A DNA stretch of 55,218 nt. Origin: Thraustochytrium sp. TN22 (Eukaryota; Sar; Bigyra; Thraustochytrida; Thraustochytriidae). The position numbers and the translations under genes were made by a program. Each line of letters starts with the position of its first letter. The first letter of the stretch is position 1. The stretch spans positions 260,112 through 315,329 of the forward strand of contig JABLUY010000008.1 in NCBI GenBank assembly GCA_013306675.1. The letters are read 5' to 3'. Below the pieces are notes generated by a model. That model ran no database searches. It had not been told where the DNA came from and saw nothing but the letters and a program-made list of their open reading frames with translations. This document shows, in pieces, positions 44,946 to 55,218 of this stretch.

Positions 44946-47912
44946 CTTGAGGGATCCTTGGTCGCGTTGTCTTCTCCTTTGCTGCAGATGAGCTCAAGTT
45001 TCGGGTTTGCTGCGCTCGACCCGAGCTCGCCCAGCGCGTTAGCCATCGCGCTTGGCTTGGCTGCAAGATAACGTAGGAGCTCAGAAGCCCAGCCTATAGT
45101 ATGTGCGAACAAGTCGAAAACTGGATCGCCGGCTCGCGCTCAACGAAGCGCAGTTGCATCTGCATCTGCAGTTGCACCGATAGCCCGAGTTGAGCCCCGT
45201 GCTCTGGCACCACAGGCACTGACTGCAGAACGTGGCGAGCCTGGCGACCAGTACAACACACTGCAATCCGACCTCGACCTCGATCGATCAGACGTGCGCA
45301 CGCGCGGCTTACATCTTACAAACAGGGACACCTCGAACATGTCATTGCTCACACTCTCGCCTGTCACGGCCTGTGGCGTTTTGCGTTTCCAGCGTCCAGC
45401 CGCAAGTCGCCGACGCCGCCGCTGCCGCTGCCGCCGGTGCCGCCGCCTCCGCCGCCTCCGCCGCCGTCTCGCTCGCTCGTTCGCTCATGTGTTGCACTGC
45501 TGCCCTCGCGGGGCCGGGCGGCACGCGGCGCCTCCGCCTCCGCGCCGAGCGTCCGCCTCCGCTGCGCCGCCGAGTGGTGAGCGAAGCCTCGTTGGGTGCT
45601 CGTGGCATACGCGGCGCGGCGCGTAAGCCACCACCAGTTATCAGAAATTGAACCCGACGAGCCGACTCGGAGAGTCGGAGGCGAGCTGGGCACGCGGCCC
45701 ACGGCTAGTAATTTAATTGTAATGACGGCTCAGCTTTGCGCTGCGGCGTGGGGTCGCGTGACCGGTATCGACTGCGGTGTTGGCGCGGATGTGCCGCTGC
45801 CTCGAGGCTGTCTTGCCAGAGGCAGCGGCTACGGCGGAATCAATGTAAAAACGATGCAAACTCGAAGACCGCTGCCGGCCGCGGCAGCCACTGGTAGCCT
45901 GGGGCGTAGCTGCTTGGTTGGCTGCCCGGTCCGGCAGCCCGGTCCACTGGTCCAGGGATCGCTGGCTCGGACGCTTGCGCCTCCGAGGACCCGCTGCGGG
46001 GGCGGACGGGTCGTCTGATCCTCTTCTGATATGATCGCCCCCCGCACGAAGTGTAGGCCTAGCGTCCACGACTCCGCGCAACGCGTCAGACGGCGCATGG
46101 GAGCTTCCACCTAGCCTAGCTTACAGTTAGAGATTGCTCGCGCGTATGCCGTGGCCCGTGTGGCGACACAGTGTGGCGACAGCGGACGGTTTGCCACGCA
46201 GACAGCCTGGGCCCTGCGTCGCAGAGTCGTAGTGCAAGAGAAGAGTTGAATACCCACGCACCGGTCGCAGTCGCAGGCAGGCGAGTCTAAGATCTCGTGG
46301 CCGGTGCCGGTGGCACGGCGGCCGCGGTGGCGCGCTTCGCCCTCACGGCAAGATCGCACCGGGAAGCAGGCAAGGGCGTAATGAGAGTGGGTGTGCTAGC
46401 TAGCTAGCCAGCTAGGGCGAAGGCTGCAAGCAGATCGTGTGGCCCGCCGCTCGGCGAATCTCGCCCCGTCGCGTTGCTGGTCCCGCCGCGCCGCAGATCT
46501 ACGAGCGAAGCGCATGCAAAACCCGGGCTTGGCCCCCTGGCAAGCGCATGCGGCGCCTCCGAGCTGCATGTGAGAAAATTCGAGGCGTCGCCAGAGGAGG
46601 CAAACGCCGTACGCCACGGCGCACACCGCCCTCTGACAGGCCGCAGCGGCAGCCAAAGAGCGCACTGCGCTGCCAACAAGCAAGCGACCGCCGCGGGCAG
46701 CTGGCTCGCGACACAGGGCCAAGGCGGCGCGCCAAGGCCCAGGCCTTGCCAGTCGCCAGGCGACGTCATCCAAGTTCCCGCATTCGAGCCGCATGCCATG
46801 ATGACATCGATGATCGAACCCGTCGCATTCATGCTGGAGCAGCTGGACCAGAGACTTGACCGCACCAAATCTTTGGGCGTTGCTAGCTAGGCGCATCGCT
46901 GTTGCCTCATTGCAGCGGCGGCGCAAACAGTGCCTTGCACAAGAGTGTGACACTGGCGGGCAAGAACCCGGTACGGCTCCAAAACCAGACGTGATAGGAC
47001 TTGAGCACGCACTGTTCGCGCGGCCAGCCAGCAAGCGGCCGGCCCGGCAGCAGGAAATCAGATCTTACCCATTAGCTCTTGTTGGTCTAACGAGCGTGTG
47101 AAGTCGGCGCGCAGATGCATGCTTGGGAGGCAGTCGACACTGGGCGCGCAGATGCATGCTTGGAAACCACTCGACAGCAACTGCGCTTCGAGGGGTCGTC
47201 CATCAAGAGGCTTTGGTAATCTTGATGACGCTTCATCGTCGCGAGCGGCACCTTGTCCCGCGTGGGCGGGTGGCATGCGTCATTTGCTTCTTCCTGTAGG
47301 CTTGGATTCTTCCGATCCGCCGAGGAGCAAGCTCCCGCGTCGCCAATCAGCTTTTTTCACTTTTTCTTTCAAAGAAAACTGAAGCCCTCATTCTCTTTCC
47401 GTCCCGCGCTTTGAAGCAAGCCATTCTATTTCATTTCAAGCGCGCTCGCTGTAGCGCTCGCTCAAGTAAAGTTGGATAAACGTCACGTGACCTCTCAAAC
47501 CCTCAAGAGCGCGAGGGACGAAACGACGGGTCGAGCATCAGTCGAAGTGAGCCTCGAGCGCGATTCTGCCCACGGCAGATCTGAAGTGAGGAAGTTTTGC
47601 GAACATATGCTCATGGGAACAGATGGCCACGGGTTGGGTTTGAGGTTTTGCTTGTTTCGAATTGCCGATGGCGATCGGGGCAAGGACGATTGCACAAGAG
47701 CCCCTAGCCCATGCGCGCTGAGCACGCCATCACAGCCCCGGCCCCCGGACGATGGCTTTTCGCGGGATCGGTAGGCAGCTCTGCGCAATGGGATCGCGCT
47801 GTTTCAAATTCTTGCGGACGGCCTTGTGGCTAGCGACAAGCCCCATCGCTGCGACGGTTTACGAGCTCCAGTCCAGTAGTGACAGTAGATCCTACGTCAC
47901 TGAGCATGTCAA
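44946..47912. other. Gene-poor spacer, first part
   Basis: About 3 kb with no supportable gene. Contains a CCGCCGCTGCCG-rich block (about 45411-45475), a CTAG cluster at about 46396-46412, a 20-bp phrase with GCGCAGATGCATGCTTGG twice about 45 bp apart (47106 and 47149), and a more AT-rich patch with TTTTTTCACTTTTTCTTTC near 47352. Open frames here have no recognisable motifs. Confidence 0.4.
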
Positions 47913-48279
47913 TGCGGTCGAGAGGTCGGGGCGAGGGAAGAGTTGTATGAGCGAGCTCTGCCGCGCGTCGCTCTCTGCCTTCTCGCTTACCCGATCCTCG
48001 CTCTCCAGCGATTCAGATCTGCTTGCGGTTGGCCATGCTCGCTCGGCGAGCTCGGCTGCATGCATAAAAGAGAAGACCTGTTGTCTCTCGGTGCGGATGT
48101 CCGCGCCGCAGCTCATGTTCTCGCTTCGCCCGGGCTGTCCGTGGCTCAAGCACCTAACTTACGGCATGCGCGACCACTAGCGCGGGCGAGCTCTCACAGC
48201 AAGCTTCCAGCGGGCATCATCTCCACCGAGGGCTCGACACCCTTGTCATCTTCATGAACTTGTCTTCATCCGTCCAATA
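47913..48279 (-). mobile_element. Copia-type LTR relic
   Basis: Similar over about 370 bp to the LTR of the copia fossil at 2645-3152 and in the same orientation. Shared blocks include AGAGGTCGGGGCGAG, CGATTCAGATCTGCT, CTCGGCGAGCT, and the shared end ATCCGTCCAATAA. No internal element region is attached on either side, so it appears to be a solo LTR or LTR fragment. The two copies are clearly diverged, indicating an old insertion. Confidence 0.65.
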
Positions 48280-51200
48280 AGTTGCTTGGGGCGTTTCCGT
48301 TTACTCTCGCCTTGCTCAGGCTCGGCTCGAGGAGATGCGCGAGACCGCCTGCGCTCTCTGCAGCACACCCAGTAGCACGCACGGCTTGTGAAAAGGGCGG
48401 AGCGTGTGGAAGCTGGGCGAACGAGAGTTGAGCGCAGATGGCATCGACACGGAAGTCTAAAATCGAGCAATGCTCACGGGATCCGGATCGCATTCGAAGT
48501 CAAGTGGTGGCGGCTCAAGGCTGTCGGAAAGCGTGATTGACAGTGAGGCCGACATTTTCGAAAGTCGGCTCGTTCACCTCGCAAAAGCCACGGATTTTCG
48601 GCTTGCGGCGATACAATGCGAGCTCACGGCCCGACGTGAAGCTTGGAGATCTCCGCATAGTTTGCTCGACGAAAAGGTCCTGCGATTCCCCGTCGGCCGG
48701 TGGGATACGCGTCAAGCCCCACGTGCACCTCGCGAAGGCTGGTTCTGCCTGACCTCTTTGCTATCGTCGCAAGCCTGCTGCGACGCCGCAATGACCTACG
48801 GCATCTCCTGTTCACGGAGTGCATTCCACGGTCGAGGGAGGACGCTAACGGCGTGGCAGTGTGCAACGAGTGCTGCCTCGGCGGCGTCGTTGCCCTGCAT
48901 TGGCTAACGAAGACGTCTGACCAGTGCCATGCAGAAAGGGGCGTGCGATGCGCGGCACGCGGTGTTCTTGTTCGCGTCATGGATTTTGAGACTGCGAACT
49001 TCGAGAGTGCATACGTTGTGTTTGTACGTCGACATGGCGCTGGTGGCGGGTGCCCGGTGCCGCCGCCACTGATGAGGACGAATCGATTGCAAGGAATAGC
49101 ACCGCCTGAAGCGGCAAAGCCGCTCTGGACATTGTGGCAAGGCTTTGATGGGTGCGGCAAGACTGGGTGATGTGGCGCTGGGGGCCGCTGACCATACAGT
49201 CCCGTGTCAGCATGTCTCATCCGGGAATGGCAAGGTACGCGGTTCGTACACCATGGTTCCGTCTCTTGGGCAAATCGCCCCCCCCTGATGAGTGGACTGG
49301 GCAGGGGTGCGCGCCGTGTGCTGACGCAGCTTTCCAACTGTAAAGCTGCGCTCTGTTGGGGCTGGAGCAGGTGGCTGCTGCTGGCTGACGTCAGACTTGC
49401 ACGAGCTGCTGTGACAAAGCAGATCTTACGGCTCGCGGCGGACGCCAGTAGACAGGGGCTCGACACACGTCGCCTCGGAGCCTCGGAGCCTCTGGCCAGC
49501 GGAGCTTGCTTGTCGCGACGACTAGCCCATCGCCAGAGCTGACAGTGCTGCACTCGCTCGCTACCGTGCCCGGCCGCCCTGCTCGCCCTGCTCGCCCGCT
49601 CGCTCGCCTCTTGCGTCGCAGCGAGCCCCGCGCGATGCAATCTCAGCTTGCTGCGCGACCCGCGAACCTCATCCTCCTGCTCCTGTCTCCGCAAACCGCT
49701 GCTCGCGCCTGTCTCCGCGAATTGCGCGCGGCGGCGTCAGCAGCCTTCGTACGTCATCCGTGTGGCCGGTCGGCCGTGGCTCTGCTTCTACGACGACAGC
49801 AAACTGGGCCACGCGCAGCTACTGCGTTGCATCAGAGCGCAGCGCAGTCGAGACTCGAGCGCCGGCGCCTGCCTGCGTCGCCGCCCATCACCACTGCACT
49901 GCACTCTGCCCTGCCTTGCACTAACTACGCTGCCCTCGCCCACCCCCCTGGCTCCTGTGGCAGGGACGCCCTGCATACGTCCACTGCGTTATGCGGCGTT
50001 TGCCGCAGTTCGCGCGCCGCCTCCTCCACTTGCGCGGCGGCACCACCACTGCACGAGCCGTGCTCTGGCTGGGCGGCTCGCCGCTCGCCGCCTCGATCGA
50101 CGGCGTCCGCTCGCGCTTCATTCAACTTCGGGCGACGCTCGCGCCGCGGCGACGCCGCCGCGTGCCTTCCTTGCCTGTCGCGAGCCCTGCCGGGAGCGGC
50201 GGCCGCCTGCCAGCAGCACTGCAGCCGCCGTCGGCCGGGCGCCGCGGCCAAGATACAAAGCTTTGTGGCCGCGAATCCACGCGCGACGACGACGACCAAC
50301 TAGCTAGCTAGTAGAGGCGCGAGAGAGAGGGAGAGAGGGGCGAAGGGCGCTCGCCGCGCCGCGCCGCAGACGGCCAACTAACTCAGCCAGGTGAGTGGGC
50401 GCGGCGGCGCGGCGGCGCTGCGCTGCGCGGCGTGGCGCGGCGGTCGACGCCGCGACGCGGCGCTGCGCGGCGCGGGGCTGCGCTGCGCTGCGCGCTGCGG
50501 AGCGGGAGGGCGCGGCGGGTGGGACGGGGTCGATGATCTTGGATGCGACTTCGCCGTGCGTACGCCACCACGGCCGCCTGCGCTGCGCGAGCGAGAGCGG
50601 CGCCGAGGCGAGGCAAGGCAAGGCGTGTACGCGGCGGCGCACCGCTTGTCCTCCTCGCGCGAGCGCGGACTGCGCTAGGCTGCGCTGTGCCGCGCTGCAG
50701 TAGCGCGGAGGGGCTCCAGCGGCGCCAGGGAGCAGGCGGCGGACAGGTGCAGCTGCGCCGGAGCGCTCATGGACAAAGAAAGGCATGTGAGCAGCCAGGC
50801 CTGGCCGCACTCTCGCGCTGCCGGAGAGCCGACAAAGCACAGGCGGCGCAGCGCAGCGCAGCGCGTGGCGGCGGCGGCAGCTGCGGCTGCGACTCTCCTC
50901 TCGCGCGCTGCCTCGCCTGTGCCGCTCGCCGGCGCTGGCGCCGGCCGGCAGCCTGTGGCAGCCGCGAGGGGCCGGTAGGCAGGATCAGGATACCGGCGGA
51001 GGCAGGGGGAACGGCGGGATCCTGCTGCGGCCGGGTCTGCGTTCGCGGCCGAGAAGGTGGCGCTGGGCGGCGGCGAGGGCGGCGGCGGCGAGAGCGGCGG
51101 CGAAGCGCTCGAGAGCGAGGCTCGCGACGGCCCCCTTGGCTGCGCGCGCGTGGTGACGCAAGCCGTGGCGAGGCGAGGCGAGGCGAGGCGAGACGAATCG

Positions 51201-51616
51201 ATGCGGCGGCTGGCGTCGGTTGCCGAGCGGTCCGGCAATTGACGCGGCTGAAGGTGAACGAGCCAAGCTGCCAGCGCGCCTGAGCGCGGGCCGCGCCTGC
51301 TCGGGCTGCTCGGCGGCCTGCTCGCTCCGCTTGACCTCGATCGCCGCTCGCCAGCCGGCAGGGCGCACGAAGGCTTGGTCCCTGGATGCGGATCTGATAA
51401 TGGAGCTGCTGAGCAGAGAGGACGCCGTCCTGCGTGTGCGCGCATCGGACTGAGCAGAGCAGAGCAGCGTCTTGGCGGGCGGGCGGGCGGGCGAGGGCGG
51501 AAAAGGGCGGCACAACAGCGGGGAGCTCGCAGTGCGGGTTCGACGCGGTCGCGCAGGCAGACTTGGGGGGGCGAGCGGGAGAGCCGCAAGACTGACGAGC
51601 AGAGTCGGACGCCACG
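48280..51616. other. Gene-poor spacer, second part, and upstream region of isocitrate dehydrogenase
   Basis: About 3.3 kb. A near-perfect hairpin, GCCGACATTTTCGAAAGTCG, lies at about 48549. At 50300-50312 there is a CTAG run, then GCGCGGCG-rich sequence to 50520, a GGCGA repeat near 51166-51190 and GGGC repeats near 51474-51493. The last kilobase should include the isocitrate dehydrogenase promoter. Long antisense frames here continue from the gene's shadow and are not genes. Confidence 0.4.
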
Positions 51617-53368
51617 ATGCCGCAGCAGCAGCAGGACCAGCAGGACCAGCGCAAGAAGGAAGGAAGCACGAGTATGTCGGCGACGCTTGGCAAGACCTCG
51701 GCCCGCCGTATCGTGGAGCTGGCGCGTGGCGTTCGCCCGATGAGCGCGGCGGCGAGCAACGGTACCCCCATCAAGATGGGCGCGAACGGCCTGGAGGTCC
51801 CCAACGACCCCATCATCCCGTTCATCGCCGGCGACGGCACCGGCCCGGATATCTGGAACGCCAGCGTGCGCGTCTTTGACGCCGCGGTGGAGAAGGCCTA
51901 CGGCGGCGAGCGCAAGATCGTCTGGAAGAAGGTGCTGGCCGGCGAGGAGGCCTTCCGCAAGACGAACGACTGGCTGCCGGAGGAGACCCTGCAGGCCTTC
52001 CGCGACTACCTGGTCGGCATCAAGGGCCCGCTCACCACCCCGATCGGCGGCGGCTTCCGCTCGCTCAACGTGGCGCTGCGCCAGGAGCTCGACCTCTACG
52101 TGTGCCACCGCCCCGTGCGCTACTTTGATGGCGTGCCGTCGCCGGTCAAGCGCCCGCAGGATGTCGACATGAACATCTTCCGCGAGAACACGGAGGATAT
52201 CTACGCCGGTATCGAGTTCATGGCTGGCACCGACGAGGCCAAGCAGGTCTACGAGCTCCTCCAGAAGCTCGGCACGGCCAAGAAGGTCCGCTTCCCGGAG
52301 ACCTCGAGCTACGGCATCAAGCCCATCTCCAAGGAGGGCTCGGAGCGCATCACGCGCGCGGCGCTCGACTTCGCCATCGCCAACAAGCGCCCGAGCGTCA
52401 CGCTCATCAACAAGGGCAACATCATGAAGTTCACCGAGGGCGCCTTCGCCAACTGGGGCTTTGCCCTCGCCAAGTCGCCCGAGTTCCGCGGCCAGTGCGT
52501 GACTGAGCGCGAGTCCTGGATTCTCGGCAACCGCGACGACGGCGTCACCGACCCGGTCGAGAACGCCAAGCTCCTTGAGCCGGGCTATGACATGATGACC
52601 GACTCGCAGCAGGAGGCGGCTGTCAAGGAGGTCAAGGAGACCCTTGACGCCATCTTTGAGTCCCACGGCAACGGCCAGTGGAAGAACAAGGTGCTCGTCC
52701 GCAGCGTCATTGCCGACATTGCCCTGCAGCAGGTCCTCACCCGCCCCAAGGACTTCTCCGTCGTTGTCTGCCCCAACCTGGTACGTGCTTCCTCCCCCGA
52801 TGCTGTTTTTTTCTCCTTCACGCAGTTCTCGATCAGTCGCTTACTAACAAACACGTCTTCCACGCGCACAGAACGGCGACTACCTCAGCGACGCTCTCGC
52901 CGCTCAGGTCGGTGGCATCGGCATTGCCCCGGGCTCCAACGAGAACCTCATCACCGGCCACGCCATCTTTGAGGCCACCCACGGTACCGGTACGTTCCTG
53001 GCGCGCATCGATGGCCTGCGCCTGGCTTGCTTGCCTGCCTGCCTGCTTGCCTGCCTGCTCTTGCCCGTTTACTCTTTTGGCCACCGTGAGCATCCTGACT
53101 GACGCCACTGCACGCATTCCAATCGAACGCTCGCGCAGCCCCCAAGTACGCCGGCCTCGACAAGGTGAACCCGTCCAGTGTCCTCCTCTCCGGCAACCTC
53201 ATGTTCAACTACATGGGCTGGAACGAGGCCGCGGACCTCATCATGAAGGGCATTGCCTCGTCCATCGCCGCCAAGCGCGTCACCTACGACTTCGAGCGCA
53301 TGATGGAGGGCGCCACCAAGCTCAAGTGCAGCGAGTTCGCCGACGAGGTCATCGCCCGCATGAAGTAA
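51617..53368 (+). CDS. icd: NADP-dependent isocitrate dehydrogenase, bacterial (E. coli Icd) type, three exons
   Basis: Exons 51617-52780, 52872-52989 and 53139-53368 join to a 503-residue protein. Oxidative decarboxylation of isocitrate to 2-oxoglutarate, making NADPH. It aligns throughout with E. coli Icd: [35 protein letters not shown] (with the substrate-loop Ser), [57 protein letters not shown] and [10 protein letters not shown]430, Y431, Y477 and R481 match the E. coli NADP-specificity residues (K344, Y345, Y391, R395), so NADP is the predicted cofactor. A start at M20 (51674) would begin a good mitochondrial presequence, [17 protein letters not shown]. Usual eukaryotic NADP enzymes belong to another IDH subfamily, so bacterial ancestry is likely. 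It is the only gene in the window with clear introns. Confidence 0.93.
52781..52871 (+). other. Intron 1 of isocitrate dehydrogenase (91 bp, phase 0)
   Basis: Donor CTG/GTACGT and acceptor CGCACAG/AAC. Removing it joins VVVCPNL to [10 protein letters not shown], exactly as in E. coli Icd (CMNLNGDYISDALA). A TTACTAACAA branch-point-like sequence lies about 30 bases before the acceptor. Confidence 0.93.
52990..53138 (+). other. Intron 2 of isocitrate dehydrogenase (149 bp, phase 1)
   Basis: Donor ACCG/GTACGT and acceptor CTCGCGCAG/CCCCC. Splicing restores EATHGT-APKYAG across the NADP-binding motif. It contains a GCCTGCTT repeat and a CTGACTGAC candidate branch site about 40 bases before the acceptor. 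It shares the GTACGT donor with intron 1. Confidence 0.93.
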
Positions 53369-53683
53369 ATTCGCTTGCTACATCCGCTTACTACAACCCC
53401 AGTGGCACCGTTCGTTGCAAAATTATCCCCAACAACAGCGCTAACTACTAAAGCTACTTAGGCTAGAGAGTTGCCGGCGCGCCGGGACACAGCCCGGCAA
53501 TATTTTCTGCTTCTGATGATTTGTTTGTTGTGCCGGGACCTGCACCAGTGCAGTGTGCAGTCCAGTAGCGCGCACTGCAGCGTGTGTATGTGTCCATGTT
53601 GTGCGCCGTGCTATGGCCACTGCATAAGGGGCTGCTCCGAGTCGGCCGGCGGCACGGGGTGGCAAAAACGCGACGACCACACC
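53369..53683. other. Intergenic between isocitrate dehydrogenase and the deaminase
   Basis: About 315 bp between two plus-strand genes. It includes repeated CAGTGCAGTG words (53535-53560). The deaminase frame is open upstream to 53471, but that Cys-rich stretch is unlike the family and is probably untranslated. Confidence 0.45.
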
Positions 53684-54676
53684 ATGCCTCGCGACCGATC
53701 CGAAGGGGCGGCGGCGGGCGAGGCGCTGCGCGCCTACGTGCGCGGGCTACCCAAGGCGGAGCTGCACGCGCACCTGCACGGCAGCGTGCGCGTGGAGACG
53801 CTGCGCGCGCTGGGATACAAGGGAGCGGCGGCGAGCGGCGGGTCGCTGGAAGAGTGCTTCTCGCTCTTTGCCGCCATCCACGACACCGTGCAGGACACGC
53901 ATGCCGTGCGCGTCGTGGCGCGCGACGTGGTGCGGGATTTCGCGCAGGACAACGTGCGATACCTGGAGCTCAGATCCACGCCGCGCGCCACGCAGGACAT
54001 GAGCAAGCGTGACTATCTCGAGGCGCTCTGCGAGACCATCCAGGACGCCGGCGCGCATTACGGCGTGCTGGTGCGCGTCCTCGTCTCGCTCGACCGCGCC
54101 CGCCCGCCAGCCGATGCCAACGACACTCTTGATGTGGTGGCAGCGCTGCCCGAGCGCACGCGTCGCCTCATCGTCGGCGTCGACCTCTCCGGCAACCCGA
54201 CCAAGGGCCAATTTGCGGACTTTGTGGCTCCCCTGCGCCGCGCCCGCGATCAGCTCGGGCTCAAGGTGACTGTGCACTGCGGTGAGGTCGTCAACGAGCG
54301 CGAGGTCGAGGCCATGCTCGCCTTCGGGCCCGATCGTGTCGGACACGCCCTCCACGTGCCCAACCACCTCCGCGCGCGACTTCCTGTCGTCGAATGCTGC
54401 CCAACGTCCAACATGAAGACGCTCGCACTCGATTCTCTCGCAGACCATCCGGTCTTGCCTCCCGTCGCGTGGGCCAACCTTGTCATTTGCACGGACGACG
54501 CCGGAGTCTTCGCGACCGACCTCACCAACGAGCTTATTCTCGTAGCGCACGCTTGCGGTCTGGATCGTGCCGCGCTTGCGGCGCTCGCTCGCAATGCCCT
54601 GCACCACGCCTTTTTGCCTGATGATGACCGCGCTCGTCTCGCGGCCGAGTGGGAGAGCCTTCAGGCTCGTCTCTGA
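53684..54676 (+). CDS. ADAL: Adenosine deaminase-like protein (N6-methyl-AMP deaminase type)
   Basis: 330 residues from the ATG at 53684 (CACCATGC context), which puts the family motif PKAELHAHLHGS at 23-34. Metal ligands H28 and H30, H198 with catalytic E201 (VTVHCGE), and D271/D272 (ICTDDAGVFATDL). Other family blocks: RYLELRSTPR, VGVDLSGNP, DRVGHALH and ECCPTSN. RSTPR and TDDxGVFxTxLxxE are typical of the ADAL/MAPDA branch, which deaminates N6-methyl-AMP to IMP during turnover of methylated RNA, rather than of classical adenosine deaminase. Cytosolic by inference, as no targeting signal is seen. Length is close to the usual 340-355. It follows isocitrate dehydrogenase on the same strand, with no functional link apparent. 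Confidence 0.88.
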   Translation: MPRDRSEGAAAGEALRAYVRGLPKAELHAHLHGSVRVETLRALGYKGAAASGGSLEECFSLFAAIHDTVQDTHAVRVVARDVVRDFAQDNVRYLELRSTPRATQDMSKRDYLEALCETIQDAGAHYGVLVRVLVSLDRARPPADANDTLDVVAALPERTRRLIVGVDLSGNPTKGQFADFVAPLRRARDQLGLKVTVHCGEVVNEREVEAMLAFGPDRVGHALHVPNHLRARLPVVECCPTSNMKTLALDSLADHPVLPPVAWANLVICTDDAGVFATDLTNELILVAHACGLDRAALAALARNALHHAFLPDDDRARLAAEWESLQARL

Positions 54677-54875
54677 GGTCCCCTCCGCCGACACGCATGT
54701 ACATAACCCAACCAAAACAAAAAAAAAGCCGGGCAGCCATGACAAAAGGATGAAAGCATTCCGACTCACTTGCGCCGACGATTGAGTCAGCTCGGACTTG
54801 GACGTGGCGCTGGCTCGGCTTGGACTTGGATTGGGCTCGGACTTGCACTCGGACTCGAATGCAGACCCGGACTCA
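54677..54875. other. 3' flank leading into the satellite
   Basis: Short 3' region with an A-rich run (about 54713-54728), then degenerate GACTTGGA/CTCGGACT words (54790-54875) that look like diverged precursors of the satellite unit. Confidence 0.5.
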
Positions 54876-55218
54876 GACGAGGGCTCGAACTCGGGCCCCG
54901 ACGAGGGCTCGAACTCGGGCCCCGACGAGGGCTCGAACTCGGGCCCCGACGAGGGCTCGAACTCGGGCCCCGACGAGGGCTCGAACTCGGGCCCCGACGA
55001 GGGCTCGAACTCGGGCCCCGACGAGGGCTCGAACTCGGGCCCCGACGAGGGCTCGAACTCGGGCCCCGACGAGGGCTCGAACTCGGGCCCCGACGAGGGC
55101 TCGAACTCGGGCCCCGACGAGGGCTCGAACTCGGGCCCCGACGAGGGCTCGAACTCGGGCCCCGACGAGGGCTCGAACTCGGGCCCCGACGAGGGCTCGA
55201 ACTCGGGCCCCGACGAGG
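54876..55218. repeat. Perfect 24-bp satellite, at least 14 copies, running out of the window
   Basis: Fourteen full copies and 7 further bases of a 24-bp unit that reads DEGSNSGP in one frame (it begins GACGAGGGCTCG and ends GGGCCCC). I see no mismatch between copies. All six frames of the unit are free of stops. In the DEGSNSGP frame the reading is open from about 54784, though without a Met inside the window. It could be non-coding satellite or the repeat region of an acidic Ser/Gly protein. Confidence 0.95.

Noticed and set aside
48624-49694. A 356-residue minus-strand frame in the large spacer
   Set aside because: It is rich in Arg, Ser and Ala with no motif, domain or hydrophobic pattern; it is best explained by low stop density in GC-rich DNA.
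50675-52666. A 663-residue minus-strand frame
   Set aside because: It is antisense to the isocitrate dehydrogenase exon; high GC at third positions keeps it open. No domain is recognisable.
1-55218. tRNA, rRNA and snRNA genes
   Set aside because: I looked for T-loop GGTTCRANNCC words with matching acceptor stems, and for conserved rRNA and U6 words, and found none that fold convincingly; a covariance-model scan would be decisive.

Overview
This is a GC-rich, intron-poor nuclear segment of a unicellular eukaryote. A mitochondrial import channel (TIM23), an IP3-receptor-type calcium channel, a BUD22 ribosome-biogenesis factor, a TBC Rab-GAP, a HERP-like ERAD protein and spliceosomal introns rule out a prokaryote. 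High GC, very long uninterrupted reading frames, alanine-rich low complexity, a polytopic class 3 lipase of the kind seen in oomycetes and their relatives, paired SLC13 carriers and an E. coli-type NADP isocitrate dehydrogenase fit a stramenopile, most plausibly a labyrinthulomycete (thraustochytrid). That placement is inference from gene content, not from a marker gene.

Layout. 1-4128: accessory sequence with an AT-rich island inside an inverted repeat, a MITE-like hairpin and an old Ty1/copia fossil (minus strand). 4129-34265: a dense block of alternating genes: threonine deaminase (-), a myristoylated MARCKS-like repeat protein (+), isopentenyl phosphate kinase (+), BUD22 (-), a 3287-residue IP3 receptor (+), a membrane lipase (-), TIM23 (+), a GTPase/TRAF-zinc-finger/WH2 fusion (-), a TBC1D22-type Rab-GAP (+) and a HERP-like ubiquitin-domain ER protein (-). 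34266-37624: a graveyard of gene fragments around one unrecognised membrane protein. 37625-44945: two tandem SLC13 carriers (-). 44946-51616: a 6.7 kb gene desert with an LTR relic. 51617-54676: NADP isocitrate dehydrogenase (three exons) and an N6-methyl-AMP-deaminase-like enzyme (+). 54876 to the end: a perfect 24-bp satellite that leaves the window.

How the genes work together. This is mostly a housekeeping neighbourhood rather than an operon-like cluster. Mitochondrial metabolism is represented by isocitrate dehydrogenase, threonine deaminase and TIM23; organic-anion transport by the two SLC13 carriers; calcium and ER function by the IP3 receptor and HERP-like protein. The most original locus is 26553-31343. 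There a Rab-like GTPase whose usual switch II glutamine is leucine is fused to TRAF-type zinc fingers and a tail of WH2/beta-thymosin-like actin-binding repeats. It is transcribed divergently from a TBC-family Rab-GAP, a class that supplies its own catalytic glutamine.
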